Origin: Rhodoferax sp.
GTDB lineage: Bacteria > Pseudomonadota > Gammaproteobacteria > Burkholderiales > Burkholderiaceae_C
Assembly (NCBI RefSeq): GCF_028688795.1
Contig: NZ_JAQTXM010000018.1
Location: 35,842-99,841 of the forward strand
Length of the DNA stretch: 64,000 bases
Direction of reading: 5' to 3'
In this document: piece by piece, positions 35,152 to 43,827 of the stretch
Position numbering within the stretch: the stretch's first letter is position 1
Layout of the letters: every line of letters begins with the position of its first letter
Program-made: the position numbers and the translations under genes
Notes under the pieces: generated by a model
Told to the model about the DNA's origin: nothing
The model's database searches: none
Seen by the model: only the letters and a program-made list of their open reading frames with translations

Positions 35152-36348
35152 TCAGACGCGCTCAAAAATGCCCGCTGCGCCCTGCCCCATGCCGATGCAC
35201 ATGCTGACCATGCCGTATTTGCCCTGCGTGCGTTGCAACCCGTGGATCAGGGTGGCGGCCCGAATGGCACCGGTGGCGCCCAGCGGGTGGCCCAGCGCAA
35301 TGGCGCCGCCCATCGGGTTGACCTTGGCCTGATCCAGCCCCAGCGTGTTGATGACGGCCAGTGACTGGGCGGCAAAAGCTTCGTTTAACTCAATCCAGTC
35401 CAACTGGTCTTGCGTCAGGCCAGCGTAACGCAGCGCGGCCGGAATGGCCTCGATCGGGCCGATGCCCATCAAGTGCGGCGGCACACCTTTGGCGGCAAAA
35501 CTCACGAACCGCGCCAGCGGCTTCAGGCCATATTGCTTGACGGCCTTCTCGCTGGCCAGAATCAGGGCGCCAGCACCGTCCGAGGTTTGCGAGCTGTTGC
35601 CAGCGGTCACCAAACCACGCGCGGCAAACGGTGTTTTGAGCTTGGCCAGACCTTCTAGCGAGGTGTCGGCGCGGGCGCCTTCGTCCAGGCTGACGGTCCG
35701 TTTTTTCTCAATGACTTCTCCGGTGGCCAGGTTCGGTGCGCGGTCAATTACCTCAATCGGCGTGGTCTCGGCGGCAAAATGCCCGGCGGCCTGTGCGGCG
35801 AGCGCACGCTGATGCGACTGAAGGGCAAACGCGTCTTGTGCCTCGCGGCTGACTTTCCACTGCGTGGCGACCTTTTCAGCGGTCAGGCCCATGCCATAGG
35901 CAATGCCAATGTTCTCGTCGTTAGCAAACATGGCAGGCGACAGTGACGGCGTGTTGCCCATCATTGGCACCATGCTCATGCTCTCGACCCCGGCTGCGAT
36001 CATCACTTCAGCCTCACCGACGCGAATGCGGTCAGCGGCCATCTGGATGGCGCTCAAACCTGACGCGCAAAACCGGTTAACGGTGATGCCACCCACGCTC
36101 ACCGGCAAACCGGCCAGCACCGTGGCAATGCGGGCAATGTTCAGACCCTGCGGGCCTTCGGGAATGGCGCAGCCGCAGATCACGTCTTCAATGGCGTTCA
36201 CATCCAGCCCGGGCACCTGCGCCAAGGCAGACTGCAGCACCTTGACCAGCAGGTCGTCCGGGCGGGTGTTGCGGAAATAGCCGCGGTGAGATTTGCCGAT
36301 GGGGCTGCGCGTGGCGGCAACAATGTAGGCTTCTTGGACTTGTTTCAT
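35152..36348 (-). CDS. Acetyl-CoA C-acyltransferase (3-ketoacyl-CoA thiolase)
   Basis: This thiolase has 398 residues. The active-site Cys is C94 in NRFCASGLSA, His is H354 in ALGHPLGATG, and the second Cys is C384 in SMCIGMGQGA. It cleaves 3-ketoacyl-CoA to acetyl-CoA and a shortened acyl-CoA, the last step of the beta-oxidation cycle. It follows the dehydrogenase/hydratase fusion gene after 20 bases and works with it. FadA/FadI type is likely from its context. Confidence 0.95.
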   Translation of the reverse strand: MKQVQEAYIVAATRSPIGKSHRGYFRNTRPDDLLVKVLQSALAQVPGLDVNAIEDVICGCAIPEGPQGLNIARIATVLAGLPVSVGGITVNRFCASGLSAIQMAADRIRVGEAEVMIAAGVESMSMVPMMGNTPSLSPAMFANDENIGIAYGMGLTAEKVATQWKVSREAQDAFALQSHQRALAAQAAGHFAAETTPIEVIDRAPNLATGEVIEKKRTVSLDEGARADTSLEGLAKLKTPFAARGLVTAGNSSQTSDGAGALILASEKAVKQYGLKPLARFVSFAAKGVPPHLMGIGPIEAIPAALRYAGLTQDQLDWIELNEAFAAQSLAVINTLGLDQAKVNPMGGAIALGHPLGATGAIRAATLIHGLQRTQGKYGMVSMCIGMGQGAAGIFERV

Positions 36349-36368
36349 AAGTGTCTCTTGATCAGTTG

Positions 36369-38789
36369 TTAGTTGCGCACTGGTTTTCCAGTGGACATCA
36401 TGCCCATGATGCGTTCTTGCGTTTTGGGGTTGCCCAGCAACTTGCCAAAGGCCTGGCGCTCCAGCGTCATCAGATAGTCCTCGTCGACCAGGCTGCCGGC
36501 ATCGACATCACCACCACACACCACCCAGGCGATCTGGCTGGCAATTTCAAAGTCGTAGGCGCTGACAAAGCCGCCGTCGCGCATGTTGACCAAAGAGCCC
36601 TTGATGGTGGCCAAACCGCTACGGCCCGCCACCGGGAAAAGGCGCTTGAGCGGCGCACGGTAGCCTGAATCAAACATGGCACGGGCCTCGTTGATGGCCA
36701 CAAACAGCAGCTCGTCTTTGTGCGGCACGATCACATCGCTGTCCAGCAGGTAACCCAGCTTGCGGGATTCGAGCGCGCTGGTGCCCACTTTGGCCATGGC
36801 AGCCGCTGTGAAACCTTCGGTGAGGAAGGGCAGCAGGTCTTTGCCGGTGGAGCTGGCTGCATTTTCAGCCGCACGCCGCGCAATGTAGGCCAGGCCGCCG
36901 CCACCGGGTACCAGGCCGACACCGACCTCGACCAAGCCAATGTAGCTTTCCATCGCCGCCACGCGGCGGGCGGTGTAAGCGGCCAACTCGCAGCCGCCAC
37001 CCAGCGCGAGACCGCGCACGGCGGACACCACCGGCACATTGGCGTAACGCAGTTTCAGCATGGCTTGCTGCATCTCGAACTCAGCCGCTTCAATGGCTTT
37101 GACACCGCCCATCATGAAGGCGGGCAGCATGGCTTGTAGGTCGGCCCCGGCCGAGAACACCTCGTCATTGCTCCAGATGACCATGCCTTTGAACTTTTCT
37201 TCGGCGAGCGCCAGGCCTTGCAACAGGCCCTCGATCACGTCCGGGCCAATCGCGTGCATCTTGGTCTTGATGCTGGCAATGACCACGGTGTCATCCAGTG
37301 TCCACAAACGAATGGCATCGTCTTCAAACAAGGTGGTACCAGCCGTGGCAGCTGACGGTGCCGCTGCGCCCAGCACGCTCTCAGGGAAGTGCTGACGCGC
37401 ATACACCGGTAGGCTGCGCACCGGCACAAATTTGCCCTCTGTCGGATTCCACGACCCTTGCGGCGTATGCACACCACCGGCCTCGGCCACCGGGCCGTTG
37501 AACACCCAGTCGGGCAGCGGTGCGCTGCACAACGCTTTGCCGGCGTCAATGTCTTCCTTGACCATGTTGGCTACGGTCAGCCAACCGGCTTCTTGCCAGA
37601 GCTCAAACGGGCCTTGCTTCATGCCAAAGCCCCAACGCATGCAAAAGTCGACATCGCGGACGTTGTCGGCAATCGTGCCCAAATGCACGGCGGCGTAATG
37701 GAAGGCGTTGCGCAAAATCGCCCACAAGAACTGGCCCTGGGCGCCTTCGGCATTGCGCAGCAGTTGCAGGCGTTCACTTGCAGGCTTTTTCAGCATGCGG
37801 GTGTAGACCTCATCGGCCTTTTCACCACCCGGCACATAGGCTTTGGTGGCCAGGTCGAAACGCATGATGTCGCGTCCGACCTTCTTGAAGAAACCGGCCT
37901 TGGCCTTTTGACCCAGGTTGCCCATTTCAAGCAGGGTCTTCAGCACCTCTGGCGTAGCAAAGCTGCCGTAAAACGGGTCAAACTTGCCCTCACCAGCAGC
38001 GGCGTCACCACTCAGCGTGTCTTGCAAGGTCTTGATGACGTGGGCCATGGTGTCCAGGCCCACCACGTCGGCAGTTCGGAAGGTGCCCGAGCTGGCGCGG
38101 CCAAGTTTCTTGCCAGTGAGGTCATCGACCACGTCATAAGTGAGGCCGAAGTTTTCCACCTCTTTCATGGTGGCCAGCATGCCGGCAATGCCGACCCGAT
38201 TGGCGATGAAGTTGGGCGTATCTTTGGCGCGCACCACGCCTTTGCCCAGGTTGCTGGTGACAAAGGCTTCCAGGTTATCCAGGATGTGTGGCTCGGTGGT
38301 GGGGGTGTTGATCAACTCCACCAGCAGCATGTAGCGCGGCGGGTTGAAGAAGTGGATGCCGCAGAAGCGCGGCTTCAATTCTTCAGGCAACACTTCACTC
38401 AGTTTGGTAATTGACAGGCCTGACGTGTTGGAGGCCACGATGGCGTGCGGTGCGATGAACGGGGCGATCTTTTTGTACAGGTCCAGCTTCCAGTCCATGC
38501 GCTCGGCAATGGCTTCGATGATCAGGTCGCAGCCCAGGAGCTGTTCCATGTGCTCTTCGTAGTTGGCAGCCTGAATCAGCCCGGCGTCTTCGACCACGCC
38601 CAATGGCGATGGCTTGAGCTTTTTGAGCCCGTCAATGGCTCGGGTCACGATGCCGTTTTTCGGCCCTTCCTTGGCCGGCAAATCAAACAGAATCACAGGG
38701 ACTTTGCAATTGACCAGGTGCGCGGCTATTTGTGCGCCCATGACACCAGCGCCCAGCACGGCGACTTTTTTGACATTAAAACGAGACAT
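36369..38789 (-). CDS. 3-hydroxyacyl-CoA dehydrogenase/enoyl-CoA hydratase fusion (FadN-type order)
   Basis: This protein has 806 residues. The domain order is dehydrogenase first: NAD-binding VLGAGVMGAQIAAHL at 10-24 and NTSGLSI and HFFNPP motifs, with a dehydrogenase C-terminal region to about 400. The hydratase follows (FSAGADLQAM, VRGLALGGGCELA, GLVPGGGG). This order is opposite to E. coli FadB and matches FadN of Bacillus and many betaproteobacteria. It carries out the hydration and dehydrogenation steps on acyl-CoA. It lies between the DUF2147 and thiolase genes on one strand. Confidence 0.95.
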   Translation of the reverse strand: MSRFNVKKVAVLGAGVMGAQIAAHLVNCKVPVILFDLPAKEGPKNGIVTRAIDGLKKLKPSPLGVVEDAGLIQAANYEEHMEQLLGCDLIIEAIAERMDWKLDLYKKIAPFIAPHAIVASNTSGLSITKLSEVLPEELKPRFCGIHFFNPPRYMLLVELINTPTTEPHILDNLEAFVTSNLGKGVVRAKDTPNFIANRVGIAGMLATMKEVENFGLTYDVVDDLTGKKLGRASSGTFRTADVVGLDTMAHVIKTLQDTLSGDAAAGEGKFDPFYGSFATPEVLKTLLEMGNLGQKAKAGFFKKVGRDIMRFDLATKAYVPGGEKADEVYTRMLKKPASERLQLLRNAEGAQGQFLWAILRNAFHYAAVHLGTIADNVRDVDFCMRWGFGMKQGPFELWQEAGWLTVANMVKEDIDAGKALCSAPLPDWVFNGPVAEAGGVHTPQGSWNPTEGKFVPVRSLPVYARQHFPESVLGAAAPSAATAGTTLFEDDAIRLWTLDDTVVIASIKTKMHAIGPDVIEGLLQGLALAEEKFKGMVIWSNDEVFSAGADLQAMLPAFMMGGVKAIEAAEFEMQQAMLKLRYANVPVVSAVRGLALGGGCELAAYTARRVAAMESYIGLVEVGVGLVPGGGGLAYIARRAAENAASSTGKDLLPFLTEGFTAAAMAKVGTSALESRKLGYLLDSDVIVPHKDELLFVAINEARAMFDSGYRAPLKRLFPVAGRSGLATIKGSLVNMRDGGFVSAYDFEIASQIAWVVCGGDVDAGSLVDEDYLMTLERQAFGKLLGNPKTQERIMGMMSTGKPVRN

Positions 38790-38811
38790 GTTTTTTTCCT
38801 AATTAGATCAA

Positions 38812-39264
38812 TTACTGCGCACGCGCCCAGGTTTGGGTGCGGCCGATGAACAGGATCGAGCCGCGCACTTCGAGTTTTTTGCCGCCTTCAATTGGCGTCA
38901 TGCGCAGGGCGTATTCCTTGCCGTTTTCGGGGTCCAGAATCTTGCCTCCCTCCCACACTTCCTTACCGTCCGCCTGCTTGGCGCCGCGAATGATCTCAAG
39001 CCCCAGCATGGGTTTGTCCTTGCGGTCGTCGGTGCACTCCTTGCACACCCCTTTTTGGTCAGCCTCCCTGCGCAGCAGCTTGTCGATACGGCCGTTCAGA
39101 ACACCACCGGTGTCCGTGATCACGATCAAGCTTTTGAGTTCACCCGTCTTCTCATCAAAGCTGTGCCAGTTGCCCACTGGGGTCATCTGGGCTTGCGCGA
39201 CGCCAAAGGCCAATGTGGCCAACACGCCAACACAGGTACGAAGGGTTTTGAGTGCTAGGTTCAT
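38812..39264 (-). CDS. Secreted DUF2147 domain protein
   Basis: This 150-residue protein has a signal peptide ending near VAQAQ (about 25). A small beta-barrel-like DUF2147 domain follows (PVGNWHSFDEKTG, then GGVLNGRIDKLL). It contains a CxxC (VCKECTDD) and ends with GSILFIGRTQTW. DUF2147 proteins have no established function. It sits inside the beta-oxidation operon between the acyl-CoA dehydrogenase and the FadN-type gene, which suggests an envelope role during growth on fatty acids. That link is inference. Confidence 0.8.
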   Translation of the reverse strand: MNLALKTLRTCVGVLATLAFGVAQAQMTPVGNWHSFDEKTGELKSLIVITDTGGVLNGRIDKLLRREADQKGVCKECTDDRKDKPMLGLEIIRGAKQADGKEVWEGGKILDPENGKEYALRMTPIEGGKKLEVRGSILFIGRTQTWARAQ

Positions 39265-39305
39265 CTTGTCTCCTCTTGCTTGTTAAAAATTCGACTCATT
39301 AAAAA

Positions 39306-39366
39306 CACTATATTTAAAATAGCTACTTATGCCCTATTTATAGGGGCTAGAGCCCAAAAGTCTTAA
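39306..39366 (+). repeat. Dispersed hairpin repeat, copy G (between acyl-CoA dehydrogenase and DUF2147 genes)
   Basis: The sequence contains TTTAAAATAGCTACTTATG, then CCCTATTTATAGGG, then GCTAGAGCCCAAAAG. TAGC pairs with GCTA, and CCCTA with TAGGG around a TTTA loop. It separates two genes of the same operon. Confidence 0.85.
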
Positions 39367-39382
39367 AAAATGACAACGACCG

Positions 39383-41179
39383 TTAGGCCAGCGCTGCATC
39401 GGTGTCCATCAACACTTTGCTGCCGGCGCGGGCGGTGCGCATGGCTGTCGCAGTTTCGGGGAACAACTTGGCAAAGTAGAAGCGCGCGGTTTGCAGCTTG
39501 GCCACATAAAACGGGTCCGTGTTGCCGGCCGCAATTTGGCGCAGCGCCACTTGCGCCATGCGCGCCCACAAGTAACCAAACACCAGGTGACCCGCCACAC
39601 GCAGGTAGTCCACCGCAGCAGCGCCCACCTCATCGGGGTTCTGGAAGCCCTTGAAGCCAAGTTCGGTGGTGAACTTGGTCATTTGCTCACCCAGAATGGC
39701 AATCGGGGTGATGAACTCAGCCATCTTTTCGTTCACACCTTCTTCAGCCACCAGGGCGCCTATCAGCTTGCCAAATTTCTTTAAAGTGGCGCCGTTGTTG
39801 CCCAAAATCTTGCGCCCTAGCAAGTCCAGGCTCTGGATGGTGTTGGTGCCCTCATAGATCATGTTGATGCGGTTGTCGCGCACAAACTGCTCCATGCCCC
39901 ATTCCTTGATGAAACCGTGGCCGCCAAACACTTGCATGCAGGCATTGGTGGAAATGTGGCCGTTGTCGGTCAAGAAGGCTTTGCAGATGGGCGTCAGCAT
40001 GGCCAGCAGTTCGCCCGACTCTTTGCGCACTTTGTCGTCCGGGTGGTTGTGTTCTTTTTCCAGCAGCATGGCGCTAAAACACAGCAAGGCGCGGCCGCCT
40101 TCAGCATAGGCTTTGGCGGTGAGCAGCATCTTGCGCACATCGGGGTGCACGATGATCGGGTCAGCTGCCTTGTCTGGCGCCTTGGGGCCAGTAAGTGAGC
40201 GCATCTGGATGCGGTCTTTGGCGTAGGCCAACGCGTTTTGGAACGCGACTTCGGTCAGTCCCAGCGACTGGTTTCCCACACCCAGACGCGCCGCATTCAT
40301 CATCACAAACATGCCCTGCATGCCCTTGTTGGGCTGGCCCACCAGGGTGCCTACAGCATCTTCAAGCACGATCTGCGCCGTGGCGTTGGACTTGATGCCC
40401 ATCTTGTGCTCCAGTCCGCCACAGTAAATGCCGTTGCGCGCACCCACCGAACCATTGGCATTGACCATGAATTTGGGCACGATGAACAGGCTCACGCCCT
40501 TGATACCGGGAGGCGCGTCAGGCAGGCGGGCCAACACCAAGTGAATGATGTTGTCAGCCAGATCGTGCTCGCCCGCGCTGATGAAAATCTTGTTGCCGGT
40601 GATCTTGTAGGTGCCATCACCTTGCGGCTCGGCCTTGGTGCGCATCAAGCCCAGATCGGTACCGCAATGCGGCTCGGTCAGGCACATGGTGCCGGTCCAT
40701 TCACCGCTGGTCATCTTGTGCAAATAAGTGGCCTTTTGCTCGGGCGTGCCGTGGGTGTGCAGGGCAGCGTAGGCGCCGTGCGTCAGGCCGGGGTACATGG
40801 TCCAGGCCTGGTTGGCCGAGTTCATCATCTCGTAAAAACATTGGTTGACCACCAGCGGCAAGCCCTGGCCGCCAAACTCGGTGTCACAGGCAAGTGCTGC
40901 CCAGCCGCCATCAATGTACTGCTTGTAGGCCTCTTTGTAACCAGAGGGCGTGGTGACGGCGTGGGTGGTGATGTCAAGCGCGCAGCCCTCTGCGTCACCG
41001 CTGATGTTCAGGGGCAGCAACACGTCAGCGGCAAACTTGCCGCCTTCTTCCAGCACCGCATTGATGGTGTCAGCATCCATCTCGGCATGCATCGGCATGG
41101 CTTGCAGATCGGCCGTGACGTTGAGCAACTCGTGCATCACAAACTGCATGTCGCGCAACGGGGGGGTATAGGTGGCCAT
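39383..41179 (-). CDS. Acyl-CoA dehydrogenase (about 600-residue, FadE-like with C-terminal extension)
   Basis: This FAD enzyme has 598 residues and performs the first oxidation of beta-oxidation. Visible family parts are MCLTEPHCGTDLGLMRTKAE (FAD/substrate region), KIFISAGEHD and the catalytic Glu segment MIYEGTNTIQSLDLLGRK. A C-terminal extension of about 130 residues is typical for the group with the acetyl-CoA dehydrogenase-like C-terminal domain. AGGAGAT precedes the ATG. It follows the TetR gene by 33 bases and leads the catabolic genes. Confidence 0.94.
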   Translation of the reverse strand: MATYTPPLRDMQFVMHELLNVTADLQAMPMHAEMDADTINAVLEEGGKFAADVLLPLNISGDAEGCALDITTHAVTTPSGYKEAYKQYIDGGWAALACDTEFGGQGLPLVVNQCFYEMMNSANQAWTMYPGLTHGAYAALHTHGTPEQKATYLHKMTSGEWTGTMCLTEPHCGTDLGLMRTKAEPQGDGTYKITGNKIFISAGEHDLADNIIHLVLARLPDAPPGIKGVSLFIVPKFMVNANGSVGARNGIYCGGLEHKMGIKSNATAQIVLEDAVGTLVGQPNKGMQGMFVMMNAARLGVGNQSLGLTEVAFQNALAYAKDRIQMRSLTGPKAPDKAADPIIVHPDVRKMLLTAKAYAEGGRALLCFSAMLLEKEHNHPDDKVRKESGELLAMLTPICKAFLTDNGHISTNACMQVFGGHGFIKEWGMEQFVRDNRINMIYEGTNTIQSLDLLGRKILGNNGATLKKFGKLIGALVAEEGVNEKMAEFITPIAILGEQMTKFTTELGFKGFQNPDEVGAAAVDYLRVAGHLVFGYLWARMAQVALRQIAAGNTDPFYVAKLQTARFYFAKLFPETATAMRTARAGSKVLMDTDAALA

Positions 41180-41212
41180 GGTGAGATCTCCTTGTTATTT
41201 AATTAAATCGAA

Positions 41213-41908
41213 TCAGACAGATTTGGCAAAGGAGCGCACAGCGGACTTGCCGTAGCGCAGCAAAATGTTCTCAAACCCGGTGTTCGCGCGGGCGATGGCG
41301 CCGGGATTTTTCAAAAAACGGGCTTCGTAATGCAGCGCCAGGATCAGGCCGTGGATCTCGAAGGCCATTTGCGCTTCGTCAGCATCACTCACCAAATGGC
41401 CTTCTTCCTTGGCCTGCACCACGGCGCGGTGCATGGCACCCAACCAGGCTTGCACCGAGGTCGCCAGGGCATCGCGCACCGGGCCGTCACGGTCGTCAAA
41501 CTCGACCGCGCCACTGATGAAAATGCAGCCGGACTGGATTTCAATGGCCACGCGTTTCATCCAGTTGGCAAACAGCGCGCGCACCCGCGGCAACCCGCGC
41601 GGCGCGTCCATGGCCGGATAAAACACCTCTTCAGAAAAGCGCTTGTAGTACTCACGAATGACCGACATCTGCAATTCTTCCCGTGAGCCAAAGTGGGCAA
41701 ACACGCCCGATTTGCTCATGCGGGTGATCTCAGCCAGCACACCAATGCTCAAGCCTTCCAGGCCGATCTGCTCAGCCAGGCCAAGGGCAGCGTCCACGAT
41801 GAGCTGTTTGGTTTGCTGGCCTTTTTGCAGCGCCCGCGCGCCACTGGAGCGGCTGCTGGTGCTGCTAATGGCACGACTGGTCTTGGCGGTGGAATGTGAA
41901 ATGGTCAT
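41213..41908 (-). CDS. TetR family repressor of the beta-oxidation operon
   Basis: This protein has 231 residues. The N-terminus is S/T-rich and basic, followed by a TetR helix-turn-helix at about 34-82 (LSIGVLAEITRMSKSGVFAHF) and a ligand-binding C-terminal part. The ATG at 41908 lies 11 bases from the perfect palindrome AGAACGATCGTTCT (41920-41933), a typical TetR operator. It is the first gene before the acyl-CoA dehydrogenase, so it probably represses its own operon and is released by an acyl-CoA. The ligand is inferred. Confidence 0.88.
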   Translation of the reverse strand: MTISHSTAKTSRAISSTSSRSSGARALQKGQQTKQLIVDAALGLAEQIGLEGLSIGVLAEITRMSKSGVFAHFGSREELQMSVIREYYKRFSEEVFYPAMDAPRGLPRVRALFANWMKRVAIEIQSGCIFISGAVEFDDRDGPVRDALATSVQAWLGAMHRAVVQAKEEGHLVSDADEAQMAFEIHGLILALHYEARFLKNPGAIARANTGFENILLRYGKSAVRSFAKSV

Positions 41909-41919
41909 GGTGCACAAAA

Positions 41920-41933
41920 AGAACGATCGTTCT
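41920..41933. promoter_or_regulatory. Palindromic TetR operator
   Basis: AGAACGATCGTTCT is a perfect 14-bp palindrome just upstream of the TetR gene start, within the expected promoter region. The AACGATCGTT core is common among TetR-family sites. Confidence 0.8.
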
Positions 41934-41990
41934 ATTTTGCAGCATTTCCAAGCCCTATGCACCCCTGCGCAACGTTCTAGGGGGAGCTTT

Positions 41991-42017
41991 CTAGGGGTTT
42001 TGCGGGTTAACCCCTAG
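41991..42017. terminator. Inverted repeat at the slmA stop codon
   Basis: CTAGGGGTT (41991-41999) and AACCCCTAG (42009-42017) form a perfect 9-bp stem with a 9-base loop. The right arm contains the slmA stop codon. No T-run follows on the minus strand, so termination would be Rho-assisted, or the structure may protect the mRNA end. A related CTAGGGGGAGC lies just beyond. Confidence 0.5.
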
Positions 42018-42682
42018 GCCAAATCATGTGTCGCTTGACTCATCAAGGCCAAGCAGGCCGCCAACTGCTCACTCGGCAGGCGTTTGAAGCCAGAACGCGC
42101 ATACCGCTGCAGGCGGCCGCGGGCAAACGCCACCAGCACAGACGCACGCACCTGGGCATCGAGCGTGGGTGTGGTGCTGTCATTGGCGCAGACATCACTG
42201 CGCAGACATTGCTTGAGCGCCGCTTCAATCTTGTCAAAAAACAGGTTCATGCGCTGCTGCAAGCGCTCGTGCTCCAGCAGCAAGGCATCCCCCACCATGA
42301 CGCGTGTCATACCGGGGTTTTTCTCGGCAAACTTGATGAGCATGGTGACAATTTGCACGGCCCGTCGTGGACCGATTTCTGTGGCTTGGGCCTCAATCTG
42401 GTTGATCAAGGTGAACACCGACTGCTCGATGAAGTCAATCAGCCCCTCAAACATTTGCGCTTTGCTGGCGAAATGCCGGTAAAGGGCAGCCTCGCTCACC
42501 TGCAACTGCGCCGCCAGCGCAGCCGTGGTGACACGTTCGCCACCCGGCTGCTCCAACATGCTGGCCAAAGTTTGCAAGATTTGCGCCCGCCGCTCGCCCG
42601 GTTTTGGGCGGGTGCGCGGGGCGGCAGCCGATGCGTTTTCGATGTTGATCACTTGCTCGGCTTCTGAATCAGACATGGTCAT
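42014..42682 (-). CDS. slmA: Nucleoid occlusion factor SlmA (TetR family)
   Basis: This protein has 222 residues. After an N-terminal tail, PKPGERRAQILQTLASML leads into the helix-turn-helix (AALAAQLQVSEAALYRHF) and a conserved FIEQSVFTLINQI region. This is the SlmA pattern, unlike classical ligand-responsive TetR proteins. SlmA binds chromosomal sites and blocks FtsZ ring assembly over the nucleoid. It is downstream of argB, a frequent arrangement in betaproteobacteria, with repeat copy H between. ATGs at 42682 and 42676 are both possible. Confidence 0.87.
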   Translation of the reverse strand: MTMSDSEAEQVINIENASAAAPRTRPKPGERRAQILQTLASMLEQPGGERVTTAALAAQLQVSEAALYRHFASKAQMFEGLIDFIEQSVFTLINQIEAQATEIGPRRAVQIVTMLIKFAEKNPGMTRVMVGDALLLEHERLQQRMNLFFDKIEAALKQCLRSDVCANDSTTPTLDAQVRASVLVAFARGRLQRYARSGFKRLPSEQLAACLALMSQATHDLA

Positions 42683-42703
42683 ACGGTCAAGTGTCGGGGT
42701 TTA

Positions 42704-42773
42704 AACATTTATAACAAATAGGCTTCTAGCCCCTTTATATAAAGCGCAAGCAGCTATATTTAATATAGCAACT
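42704..42773 (-). repeat. Dispersed hairpin repeat, copy H (between argB and slmA)
   Basis: Read on the minus strand: TATTAAATATAGCTGCTTGC, GCTTTATATAAAG, GGGCTAGAAGCCTATTTG. The TAGC/GCTA and CTT/AAG arms pair. It begins directly at the argB stop codon. Confidence 0.85.
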
Positions 42774-43778
<1,005 letters not shown>

Positions 43779-43827
43779 TCAAGCCGCCGCGACAGCCGCC
43801 CCACAACGGCTTTGCGATGCCGCCCGG

